From Trichormus sp. M33_DOE_039 (GTDB lineage Bacteria; Cyanobacteriota; Cyanobacteriia; Cyanobacteriales; Nostocaceae), in assembly GCA_015296085.1 (NCBI GenBank), contig DVDT01000039.1:1-64000 (forward strand): DNA of 64,000 nt, read 5' to 3'. How positions within the stretch are numbered: position 1 is the first letter of the stretch; each line of letters begins with the position of its first letter. Position numbers and translations under genes: made by a program. A model generated the notes under the pieces. It made no database searches and was not told where the DNA came from. It saw nothing but the letters and a program-made list of their open reading frames with translations. Shown here in pieces: positions 28,931 to 36,286 of the stretch.

Positions 28931-29485
28931 TTAATGAGGATACCAAAACATACCTTTGATACCTTCTGGATCTGGCATAAAACCCATAGTACGGTAGAAA
29001 TCTACGACATGAGGATCAGCGAACAGTGTCACATTGCTGATCTCTTCACTTCTGAGTTTTTTGAGGACGTATTTCATCAATGCCTTACCCAGTCCTTTAT
29101 GTTGAAAGTCTGGATGAACTACCACATCCCAAATAGTGGCGTTAAAGGCATGATCTGAAGTAGCACGGGCAAAACCAATCAGTCGTCTTTGATTACCTCG
29201 CACTTGCCACATTGAGGCTACGAGAAAACTATGCTCAATAGCCTTTTTGACTTTCCTTAGGGGACGACGCGACCAACCGACAGCATCACACAGTTCTTCT
29301 AGTTCATACAGATCAATATCTCGCTCCGTGCTGAAAACAATACGTTCTCCACCCCGCGTGGCTGCGGAGGCATCGCTATTGGAGCAAGAGTTGCCTGTAG
29401 CGTCTACTGTATGCTCTTCAAAAGAGGTTGTTTTACTTGTTGTCGCAGATTCAGAATTACTAAACCAAGTTTTCCAAAAACCCAT
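28931..29485 (-). CDS. Ycf52-like GNAT acetyltransferase
   Basis: A 184-residue protein. An N-terminal Ser/Thr-rich low-complexity segment of about 45 residues precedes a GNAT domain with motif [21 protein letters not shown] and motif [22 protein letters not shown]. The sequence matches the cyanobacterial/plastid Ycf52 group, ancestors of plant chloroplast GNAT (NSI/SNAT-like) enzymes that acetylate lysines and small amines. It is a paralogue of the acetyltransferase at 24.1 kb, sharing [10 protein letters not shown] and [10 protein letters not shown]. It starts at an ATG at 29485. The substrate cannot be read from sequence. Confidence 0.86.
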   Translation of the reverse strand: MGFWKTWFSNSESATTSKTTSFEEHTVDATGNSCSNSDASAATRGGERIVFSTERDIDLYELEELCDAVGWSRRPLRKVKKAIEHSFLVASMWQVRGNQRRLIGFARATSDHAFNATIWDVVVHPDFQHKGLGKALMKYVLKKLRSEEISNVTLFADPHVVDFYRTMGFMPDPEGIKGMFWYPH

Positions 29486-30044
29486 GCCGACGTGGTTCGG
29501 GTAGTATAACTGAATTGGCTTCCACTTTTAAAAGTGTTGATTCACGGTTTACGCGACCCGTACTATTTCTGACCCTTCGTCTCGGATTTGTTAGAGATTG
29601 TTAGGGTTTTCCATAGGAGCAGGTAGTTATTGCGTGTTTCACACCAATCATCTTCAACTTTAGCACTTTGTTGTAAAGGCTAGGAGAATTTCCTCATAAG
29701 GCAAAAATACTAGGATTGATTTGTATATAAATAAATGAATTAGGTATTAACCACTGAAGGTGAGTCAAGGGCAAGATGGGGAAGACTAGGAAGAAGGAGT
29801 AAAAAGGTGAACCACAGCGTTGGGCGGGCAATGCCCGACTTGTAACAAGTGGTGTTAGCGAAGCGTTAGTGGCTCTCCTAGAGTCACCCGTTGGCGCAGC
29901 CTCTCGTAGAGAAGGGTAAAAGGTAAAAGTTCAAAGGCAAAGAAAAAATCTTGTGATTTTTGAGCTTATTACATCTAACCATCATTTTCTATTCCCTATT
30001 CCATATTCCCAGGCGATGTAAGCAAGCGAGTTTTAACCCCAAAG
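29486..30044. other. 559-nt divergent intergenic region
   Basis: Lies between the divergent ycf52-like and ACT-domain genes. The middle holds the GC-rich dispersed repeat at 29813-29917. No gene is supported. Confidence 0.5.
29813..29917 (+). repeat. Nostoc dispersed repeat, long form
   Basis: About 105 nt made of small palindromes: GTTGGGCGGGCAATGCCCGAC, ACTTGTAACAAGT and TTGGCGCAGCCTCTCGTAGAGA. The same series occurs reverse-complemented at 34151-34250 and in part at 31964-32005. No ORF or transposase is present, so it looks like a non-autonomous palindromic element. Confidence 0.7.
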
Positions 30045-30764
30045 ATGGCTTCTGGTTTAAAATCTTCAACACTGGAACTCTTAAAACGCTTTAACCGAGC
30101 GTTTCCCCAATTTTATGAGCAATTTGTCAGCAGTGAAATTCAACTCCAAAACCTACGGTTAGCCTATCGGCTTTATAAAACTAAACGGGCTGTAATCGAG
30201 TTGAAACCAGAAGGTAGTAAAAGTGCTTTACACTTTGCTTACCGCAATCAGTCTTTTCTCCTGAGTGATATTTTTGGTGTGCTAGCAGCTTATGGACTGA
30301 CAATTCATAGTCTGAGTCTGTATGGACAGATTAGACCACCCATGCTTGTGTTTATCAAACTTTTGGTATCTCGTGGTAGCAAAGCTTTAACAGAGAAAAC
30401 CGCAGACAATGTCTGTCGTGCTATTCGTGAAGCATTGGGTGGAAGATTCGAGGTGGAAGAGATGCTGGCAGTAGAGTTTAACTTGGATGTTGGTTTAGAA
30501 CAGGTGCAGACTGAGTTCTATGTCGATCCAGTATTTCATCTCCCAGCTTTAGTCATTGAGGCGGATAATCAACCAGGGTTATTTTACAAAGTCATGTATG
30601 CCATTTGGCAGGAAGACCTTTTAGTTGTCAATGCCAATTTATTAGTTTGGCGGGGACGTACACGCCTAATTCTCTACTTATTAGGGCCAAATGAAAGCCT
30701 CATTCCTGAGTATTTAGGGCATAAAATTGCTGAAGGAGTACGTCAAAGATTGCTAGGTAAGTAG
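30045..30764 (+). CDS. Tandem ACT-domain protein
   Basis: A 239-residue soluble protein. After an N-terminal helical part (FNRAFPQFYEQFVSS) there are two ACT-like units. The first is about residues 65-135, with FLLSDIFGVLAAYGLTIHSLSL. The second is about 165-235, with ALVIEADNQPGLFYKVMYAIW followed by VVNANLLVWRGRTRLILYL. The second resembles the C-terminal ACT repeats of GlnD, which sense glutamine, but there is no nucleotidyltransferase or HD domain. It may be a small-molecule sensor; ligand and partner are unknown. It starts at an ATG and is monocistronic. Confidence 0.72.
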   Translation: MASGLKSSTLELLKRFNRAFPQFYEQFVSSEIQLQNLRLAYRLYKTKRAVIELKPEGSKSALHFAYRNQSFLLSDIFGVLAAYGLTIHSLSLYGQIRPPMLVFIKLLVSRGSKALTEKTADNVCRAIREALGGRFEVEEMLAVEFNLDVGLEQVQTEFYVDPVFHLPALVIEADNQPGLFYKVMYAIWQEDLLVVNANLLVWRGRTRLILYLLGPNESLIPEYLGHKIAEGVRQRLLGK

Positions 30765-30908
30765 CTATAAGAAGTTCACAGGTCAATGCTTCCTATCTCT
30801 TTCGTTCTTTGAATTTTGTAGCTTGCTTGTCATAGAAGATTTTGAATTTTCGATAGTTTGTCCCCCTCTATATCTAGTCGCACCCACTCTTAAAGGTACG
30901 ATATAAAT

Positions 30909-31835
30909 ATGGCAACTATTGAAATCTTGGGTTTTCCACACGCATACGAGCTAACAGCTCCCACGTCCTGTCCCCATGCTTTGGTGTTCATTCACGGTTG
31001 GTTAAACAGTCGTGGATACTGGCAACCTGTGATTTCTCGATTGTCAGTTGACTTCCAGTGCTTGTCTTATGATTTACGGGGTTTTGGCGAATCGCAGTAT
31101 CATCTAGATACTGATTTTATGAAGGAAGAAAGTTCTGCCAGTTCATCTTCTAACTCTATTCGCAATCTGGATTCTGCTTTTGAGTCTCTCCATACACCAG
31201 CTGCCTATGCTCAGGATTTAGTAACCCTTTTGCAACAGTTAAATATTACCAGTGCTTGGCTAATTGGCCACTCTTTGGGAGGTACGATCGCACTCTGGGC
31301 AGCAGCCCAAATGCCTGAAGTTATTAAGGGTGTGATCTGTATCAATGCCGGCGGTGGTATCTATCTTAAAGAAGCTTTTGAGCAATTTCGTTCCGCAGGG
31401 CAGAAATTCTTACAAGTCCGTCCTCGCTGGTTGTCTCAATTACCTTTAATTGATTTTCTGTTTACCAGAAATAATGTATCTCGGCCATTAGATCGCTATT
31501 GGGCGCGCCAGCGCGTCATTGATTTTGTTGTGGCTGATCCAGAGGCAGCACTGGGATCGTTGTTAGAGTCCACAACTGAAGAAGAAGTGAATCGTCTACC
31601 CAAGTTGGTATCACAGTTGAAACAACCAGTTTATTTTCTAGCTGGTGCTGACGATAAAGTCATGGAACCTAAATATGTGCGTCATTTGGCCAGTTTCCAT
31701 AGACTTTTTCAATACTGTGGCGATAATGTGATTGAAATTCCTGATTGTGGACATCTGGCAATGTTGGAACAGCCAGATGCCGTTGCTGACCATATTCGGG
31801 GAATACTGACAAAGCAGGGGTCAATAGTGAGATAG
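30909..31835 (+). CDS. Alpha/beta-hydrolase
   Basis: A 308-residue alpha/beta-hydrolase fold protein. The oxyanion HG motif is in LVFIHGWLNSRGYW, the nucleophile elbow is GHSLGG (Ser about residue 125), an acid is in FLAGADDKVMEP and the catalytic His is in PDCGHLAMLEQPD. A Ser-rich loop (EESSASSSSNSIRN) interrupts the N-terminal half. The substrate is not predictable. The last codons (encoding SIVR) and the stop are part of the 96-nt repeat that also ends mreD, so the native C-terminus was probably altered by repeat insertion. Confidence 0.85.
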   Translation: MATIEILGFPHAYELTAPTSCPHALVFIHGWLNSRGYWQPVISRLSVDFQCLSYDLRGFGESQYHLDTDFMKEESSASSSSNSIRNLDSAFESLHTPAAYAQDLVTLLQQLNITSAWLIGHSLGGTIALWAAAQMPEVIKGVICINAGGGIYLKEAFEQFRSAGQKFLQVRPRWLSQLPLIDFLFTRNNVSRPLDRYWARQRVIDFVVADPEAALGSLLESTTEEEVNRLPKLVSQLKQPVYFLAGADDKVMEPKYVRHLASFHRLFQYCGDNVIEIPDCGHLAMLEQPDAVADHIRGILTKQGSIVR

Positions 31836-31915
31836 TGGGTTCCTGTCACATTGCGTCGGCAAGCAACTATCGTTAGCGTAGCGGTAGCGACGTTAGGAGC
31901 GTCACCCATAAGGGT
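31820..31915 (+). repeat. 96-nt 3'-end repeat, copy 1
   Basis: Matches 54805-54900 over the full 96 nt with 9 mismatches and no gaps by my alignment. The core is CGTTAGCGTAGCGGTAGCG. It begins inside the hydrolase gene and supplies its last codons and TAG stop. The other copy supplies the last codon (Q, CAA) and the TAG stop of mreD. Confidence 0.8.
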
Positions 31916-32180
31916 CAATAGTCAATAGTGAATGGGAATTGGGGAGGCAGCGTTGGGGAGACACTGCGTTGGGCGGCAATGCCCGACTTGTAGCAAGTGT
32001 CGTCATTGGGCAATTCAATTTCAGATTTTGTGAAAATTTCTGTAGGCGGATTTCCCGCCCTAGGAAAATTTTCCAGACGGATTGGAAATTTTGGATTTAG
32101 TTTCAATCTAAAAGCTAAAATTCCCAGTCTCTCTGCTTCCCCTGCTTTCTTCCTACACCCCGCCCTTATACTCTTTCAAG
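31836..32180. other. Convergent spacer filled with repeats
   Basis: 345 nt between the hydrolase and tsaD. Nearly all of it is repeat DNA (31820-31915 and 31964-32005) and an inverted AAATTTTCC pair around 32050-32095. Short ORFs on both strands here are repeat-derived and not called. Confidence 0.55.
31964..32005 (+). repeat. Partial copy of the Nostoc dispersed repeat
   Basis: ACTGCGTTGGGCGGCAATGC followed by CCGACTTGTAGCAAGTG matches the left part of the element at 29813-29917. It is followed by AT-rich text-like repeats up to tsaD. Confidence 0.6.
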
Positions 32181-33224
32181 TCATGGTTGATATAGCTTCA
32201 TGACTTGAGTCAACGGCAGTCTAGACTCTACACCCAGTGCCAAGGGTGAAATATGACCACGGGATAAATGGTCAGCGGCAGCGCAGGCGATCATGGCGGC
32301 ATTATCAGTACAAAATTTTAAAGGCGGGAAAAGAACGCGGATATTATGTTCAGCAGTCGCCGCTTGTAAGTTTTTTCTTAAGCCACTGTTTGCTGCTACT
32401 CCACCACCTACAGCAATGGTATCTAGACCATAATCAATTGCACAGGCAATCGCTCTTTTGGTTAATGCTCTAGCCACCGTTTCTTGAAAGCTGGCGGCTA
32501 CGTCAGCTACTGGTACTGTTTGAGCATCTTTTTCTAACTGCTGTACTAATCGCAAAACTGCCGTTTTTAACCCGCTAAAACTGCCATCATAGCGATGAAA
32601 ACCTCCACTTGGTAGTGATACTCTGCCTTCTGGGAGAGCAAATGCTTGGGGATTTCCGGTTTGTGCGAGTTGGTCAATGACTGGCCCCCCTGGATAACCC
32701 AGTTTTAATAATCTAGCCACTTTATCAAAGGCCTCTCCGGCAGCATCATCACGGGTTTCACCTAAAGTTTCGTAAACTCCACATTCCTTAACATATATCA
32801 AGCTTGTGTGTCCGCCGGAAACCAGTAAGCTAAGAAAAGGGGGATCTAAAGTTGGCTCACTCAAATAAGTCGCGTAGATGTGACCTTCGAGGTGATGAAC
32901 TCCTAAAAATGGCTTGTTGTACAAGATTGCTAAAGTTTTCGCAGCAGTTAACCCTACTAACAATGCTCCCACTAACCCAGGGGCGCAAGTGGCGGCTATC
33001 CCATCAATTTGTCCCCAATCTAATTGGGCTTGTTCTAAAGCTTGAGCGATCGCCAAATTTATGATTTCCAAATGCTGGCGAGATGCGACTTCCGGCACGA
33101 CTCCACCATACTGCCGATGTACTGGGATTTGAGACGTAATAATACTGCTGCAAACTTGACGATTTTTAACAATTGCCACGGCAGTTTCATCACAGCTAGT
33201 TTCTATTGCTAAAACAGTTACCAT
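32181..33224 (-). CDS. tsaD: tRNA N6-adenosine threonylcarbamoyltransferase
   Basis: A 347-residue Kae1/Qri7/TsaD protein that transfers threonylcarbamoyl to tRNA A37 (t6A). The N-terminal [12 protein letters not shown], the iron/zinc-binding HxxxH in [23 protein letters not shown] and the C-terminal CTDNAAMIA with its metal Asp are all present. Length is standard. The TsaC-type partner is encoded at 25.5-26.1 kb; tsaB and tsaE are not in the window. It starts at the ATG at 33224, divergent from psaF across a 177-nt spacer. Confidence 0.95.
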   Translation of the reverse strand: MVTVLAIETSCDETAVAIVKNRQVCSSIITSQIPVHRQYGGVVPEVASRQHLEIINLAIAQALEQAQLDWGQIDGIAATCAPGLVGALLVGLTAAKTLAILYNKPFLGVHHLEGHIYATYLSEPTLDPPFLSLLVSGGHTSLIYVKECGVYETLGETRDDAAGEAFDKVARLLKLGYPGGPVIDQLAQTGNPQAFALPEGRVSLPSGGFHRYDGSFSGLKTAVLRLVQQLEKDAQTVPVADVAASFQETVARALTKRAIACAIDYGLDTIAVGGGVAANSGLRKNLQAATAEHNIRVLFPPLKFCTDNAAMIACAAADHLSRGHISPLALGVESRLPLTQVMKLYQP

Positions 33225-33401
33225 TCCAGGTGTTTACCACAATTGAGACTTGTTTGAGAAGCTTTAACTTTTATTTACTTCAACTTTACTCGATTCCCGC
33301 CCAAGAGTATGATGACTTGCTAGTTAAGCAAATAAAGACTGTACAAGCCGCTTCGTTTTGTACATAAAACTTTTTCTTTTGCAATAAAAGGAAACAAATC
33401 C

Positions 33402-33896
33402 ATGAGAAGATTGTTTGCTTTGATTTTAGTGATTTGTCTTTCATTCAGTTTTGCCCCCCCAGCCCAGGCTTTGGGAGCAAACCTGACCCCCTGTAAAGAC
33501 AATCCTGCATTTCAAGCACTAGCGAAAAACGCCCGTAATACTACAGCCGATCCAGAATCTGGTAAAAAACGTTTTGAACGTTATTCTCAGGCACTCTGTG
33601 GGCCAGAAGGCTATCCTCACCTAATCGTGGATGGTCGCCTCGATCGTGCTGGCGACTTCCTGATTCCTAGCATCCTGTTCTTGTATATTGCTGGTTGGAT
33701 TGGCTGGGTAGGTCGTGCTTACTTACAAGCCATCAAGAAAGACGCTGACACCGAGCAGAAAGAAATCCAAATCGATTTGGGTTTAGCATTTTCTATCATT
33801 GCGACAGGTTTTGCTTGGCCAGCCGCCGCATTGAAAGAATTCTTAGCTGGCGAGTTAACCGCGAAAGACTCAGAAATCACTGTTTCTCCTCGCTAA
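33402..33896 (+). CDS. psaF: Photosystem I subunit III (plastocyanin/cytochrome c6 docking)
   Basis: A 164-residue precursor. A signal peptide of about 23 residues ([17 protein letters not shown], cleavage after PAQA) targets the thylakoid lumen. Mature features are the lumenal cysteine pair (TPCKDNP and [12 protein letters not shown]) with [30 protein letters not shown], where the polypeptide enters the membrane. The hydrophobic hairpin and stromal tail follow. The ATG has AAAAGGAAAC upstream. psaJ starts 38 nt downstream, the usual psaFJ operon. Confidence 0.97.
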   Translation: MRRLFALILVICLSFSFAPPAQALGANLTPCKDNPAFQALAKNARNTTADPESGKKRFERYSQALCGPEGYPHLIVDGRLDRAGDFLIPSILFLYIAGWIGWVGRAYLQAIKKDADTEQKEIQIDLGLAFSIIATGFAWPAAALKEFLAGELTAKDSEITVSPR

Positions 33897-33934
33897 TCCA
33901 AGTTAGTTCACTCACTTGTTTTGGAGATTAAATC

Positions 33935-34081
33935 ATGGCCGACAAAGGTGATCAAAGCTATTTGATTAAATTCATTTCCACTGCACCGGTTGCAGCTACT
34001 ATCTGGCTGACAATTACAGCGGGTATTTTGATTGAGTTTAATCGTTTTTTCCCTGACTTACTTTTCCACCCCTTACCATAA
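33935..34081 (+). CDS. psaJ: Photosystem I subunit IX
   Basis: A 48-residue single-span protein, short but fully recognisable: [19 protein letters not shown], a helix with [15 protein letters not shown], and an end with [10 protein letters not shown]. PsaJ sits beside PsaF and stabilises its position and some chlorophylls. Its ATG follows GGAGATTAAATC. It is the second gene of psaFJ. psaL follows after a 261-nt gap containing an inverted dispersed repeat. Confidence 0.96.
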   Translation: MADKGDQSYLIKFISTAPVAATIWLTITAGILIEFNRFFPDLLFHPLP

Positions 34082-34150
34082 ATTCAGAAGTCAGGAGTTC
34101 AGAAGTAAGGCAAAAGTAAAAAGTAAAAAGATTCTTGTCTTTTTACTTTT

Positions 34151-34250
34151 ACCCTTCTCTACGAGAGGCTGCGCCAACGGTTGACGCTTCTAGCGTCGCT
34201 GACACCACTTGCTACAAGTTGGGCATTTTCCGCCCAACGCAGTGGCTCGC
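34151..34250 (-). repeat. Nostoc dispersed repeat inverted, between psaJ and psaL
   Basis: The reverse complement of the 29813-29917 element: CTCTACGAGAGGCTGCGCCAA, ACTTGCTACAAGT and GGGCATTTTCCGCCC. It fills most of the psaJ-psaL spacer and may affect read-through between the two. An 81-codon ORF over it is not a gene. Confidence 0.7.
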
Positions 34251-34342
34251 CTTTTTACTCGTTTCCCCTTACTACCTTGATACTCCCTCGATTTTTCTTG
34301 ATGAAAATGCGACCCTTCTAAATTTAGAGGCAAACATACAGT

Positions 34343-34855
34343 ATGCAAGCAGTAGACGCATCCAAAAATTCTCCCAGTGATCCTAGAAATCGGGAAGTTG
34401 TTTTCCCCGCAGGTGATCCCCAAATCGGTAATCTAGAAACCCCAGTCAACTCCTCTCCCGCAGTCAAGTGGTTCATCAATAACTTACCTGCTTATCGTCC
34501 AGGTCTGACCCCTTTTAGACGTGGCTTAGAAGTTGGTATGGCACATGGTTACTTGTTGTTTGGCCCCTTCGCTAAACTAGGCCCACTGCGTAATGCTGAT
34601 AATGCTAACTTGGCGGGATTGCTGGCTTCCATAGGCTTGGTTGTTATTCTCACAGCCTGTCTATCTTTGTATTCCAACAGCAATCCACCCAAAGCTTTGG
34701 CTAGCGTGACTGTACCCAATCCCCCAGATGCTTTTAATTCCAAAGAAGGCTGGAATAACTTTGCCAGTGCTTTCTTAATTGGTGGTATTGGTGGCGCAGT
34801 AGTAGCTTATTTCTTGACCAGTAACTTGGCTATCATCCAAGGTCTAATAGGCTAA
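34343..34855 (+). CDS. psaL: Photosystem I subunit XI
   Basis: A 170-residue protein. The N-terminal stromal part has DPRNREVVFPAGDPQIGNLETPV. The chlorophyll-binding loop NNLPAYRPGLTPFRRGLEVG leads into GMAHGYLLFGPFAKLGPLR, and two further membrane helices end with SAFLIGGIGGAVVAYFLTSN. PsaL forms the contact between PSI monomers and supports trimers, or tetramers in some heterocystous species. The ATG at 34343 gives a normal length. It is on the same strand as psaFJ but separated by a repeat-bearing gap, so it may have its own promoter. Confidence 0.97.
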   Translation: MQAVDASKNSPSDPRNREVVFPAGDPQIGNLETPVNSSPAVKWFINNLPAYRPGLTPFRRGLEVGMAHGYLLFGPFAKLGPLRNADNANLAGLLASIGLVVILTACLSLYSNSNPPKALASVTVPNPPDAFNSKEGWNNFASAFLIGGIGGAVVAYFLTSNLAIIQGLIG

Positions 34856-34867
34856 TTTTAAATTTTT

Positions 34868-34925
34868 GGTAATTGGGCATTGGTGATTGTCAGTGATTTT
34901 TGACTATTACCGATGCCCAATTGCC
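34868..34925. terminator. Convergent bidirectional terminator (psaL / gmk)
   Basis: A 17-nt arm at 34868-34884 (GGTAATTGGGCATTGGT) pairs with 34909-34925 with 2 mismatches, between two convergent genes. Pairing is long enough to stop transcription from both sides. Confidence 0.6.
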
Positions 34926-34951
34926 AATAAGTCATTTGGGACAAAAAAGCT

Positions 34952-35554
34952 TTATTTGCCAAACACAGCCGCTTCAACGGCACTGAGAGCAGTCTCAAAA
35001 TCATCATTGACGATTTGGATATCAAATTCATTAGCCGCTTGAATTTCCTCATGGGCGCGTTGTAGACGACGGGCGATCGCCTCTTCAGAATCCTGCCCCC
35101 GTCCACGAATGCGTTTCTCTAGTTCTGCAAAGGAAGGCGGCAGAATAAAAATACTTAAAGCTTCCGGGAAGGAAGTCCGAATCTGTCTTGCTCCCTTGAG
35201 TTCAATCTCTAAAACTACTAACTGGCCGGACTGTACTTGATGCAGCACAGCTTCGCGGGGAGTGCCATAGTAGTTACCAGCAAATTCTGCTGATTCTAGG
35301 AATTCGCCTTGAGCCTCTAACTGCTCAAACTTGCTGCGGCTAATAAAATAATAATTTTTGCCATCAATTTCCCCTGGACGGGGGGCGCGAGTCGTCGCGG
35401 AGACAGAATAATACAGTTCCGGATGACGCTGTAAGAGCGATCGCATTAGCGTACCTTTCCCGACCCCACTCGGCCCGGTTAACACAATTAACTTGCCTGA
35501 CACAGCACTGTCTTTGGTAGTAGCACAACTCTGGATGGGTAAAACTTGCATCAT
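34952..35554 (-). CDS. gmk: Guanylate kinase
   Basis: A 200-residue enzyme that phosphorylates GMP to GDP. The P-loop is [14 protein letters not shown]-binding residues are in [21 protein letters not shown], and the lid region has [16 protein letters not shown] choose the ATG at 35554 over the TTG 24 nt further upstream. It lies downstream of a remA-like gene in the same direction. The remA-gmk order is conserved in many bacteria, which supports both calls. Confidence 0.95.
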   Translation of the reverse strand: MMQVLPIQSCATTKDSAVSGKLIVLTGPSGVGKGTLMRSLLQRHPELYYSVSATTRAPRPGEIDGKNYYFISRSKFEQLEAQGEFLESAEFAGNYYGTPREAVLHQVQSGQLVVLEIELKGARQIRTSFPEALSIFILPPSFAELEKRIRGRGQDSEEAIARRLQRAHEEIQAANEFDIQIVNDDFETALSAVEAAVFGK

Positions 35555-35726
35555 CCGTTTAACCTGTGAATTAATCAAGAGACATCATTCGTTAGTAGAT
35601 TAGTAATTTAATCTGGTATGTGTCTCCAGAGCAATCCTTAACTAACGAATTTGTAGCACTAGTGACAGAAACCTCGCCTAATTCACATGGTACTGCTGAT
35701 GCGGTGTCTATGAAGGCGACCCTGCA

Positions 35727-35993
35727 TCAATTTTCCACTGTATGATGCTCCCTAGAAATCACGAAGCGATTCGCTACCGTTTCTGGTTGAATTGCTGACA
35801 GAATTACGTGGCTGGAATCGGTAATGATTACCGCCCTAGTCCGGCGACCGTAAGTAGCATCAATTAGCTGACCTCTGTCCCTAGCATCAGTAATAATCCG
35901 CTTAATCGGGGCAGATTCAGGACTCACAATGGCAACAACTCGGTTGGCCGAAACGATGTTACCAAAACCAATGTTAATTAACTGTATATCCAT
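35727..35993 (-). CDS. RemA-like protein (DUF370)
   Basis: An 88-residue protein that from the ATG at 35993 begins [20 protein letters not shown], the standard DUF370 start. It continues with [38 protein letters not shown] and [13 protein letters not shown]. In Bacillus RemA is a DNA-binding activator of matrix genes with an oligomeric ring; in cyanobacteria the role is unknown. The frame extends 18 codons upstream but that part is not conserved-looking. It lies 172 nt before gmk on the same strand. Confidence 0.88.
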   Translation of the reverse strand: MDIQLINIGFGNIVSANRVVAIVSPESAPIKRIITDARDRGQLIDATYGRRTRAVIITDSSHVILSAIQPETVANRFVISREHHTVEN

Positions 35994-36286
35994 AAAAAAA
36001 CTGACACCAAATGTGGTGTACAAAGCTAGTAGTGAATTTATTCCCATGTTATCCCTAAAAAAAGGGAGTTACAACGCATTCATTCTATACAGCTTTAGTT
36101 TTTTCCTAACATCTGCTTTTTTCGATAGTGTCTCCGTTAAATTGCCGAAAAATCTGCCTCTAGAGATAAGAAAAGCATACCAATAATAGCTAGTGCTAGA
36201 GCTAGTTATTAAAAGTATCTAAAAGTGATTTGTCGGCATTGTGATCGCCTCCAAAATATACATATCTTGGAGACAATTATGAGTAA

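Noticed and set aside
30909-31835. Hydrolase as a known dehalogenase or esterase
   Set aside because: Triad is clear but nothing in sequence or context fixes the substrate.
31915-32203. Short ORFs on both strands between the hydrolase and tsaD
   Set aside because: Made of repeat sequence and of the inverted AAATTTTCC region; the plus one runs into tsaD antisense.
34135-34380. 81-codon ORF between psaJ and psaL
   Set aside because: Translates the inverted dispersed repeat and overlaps the psaL start.
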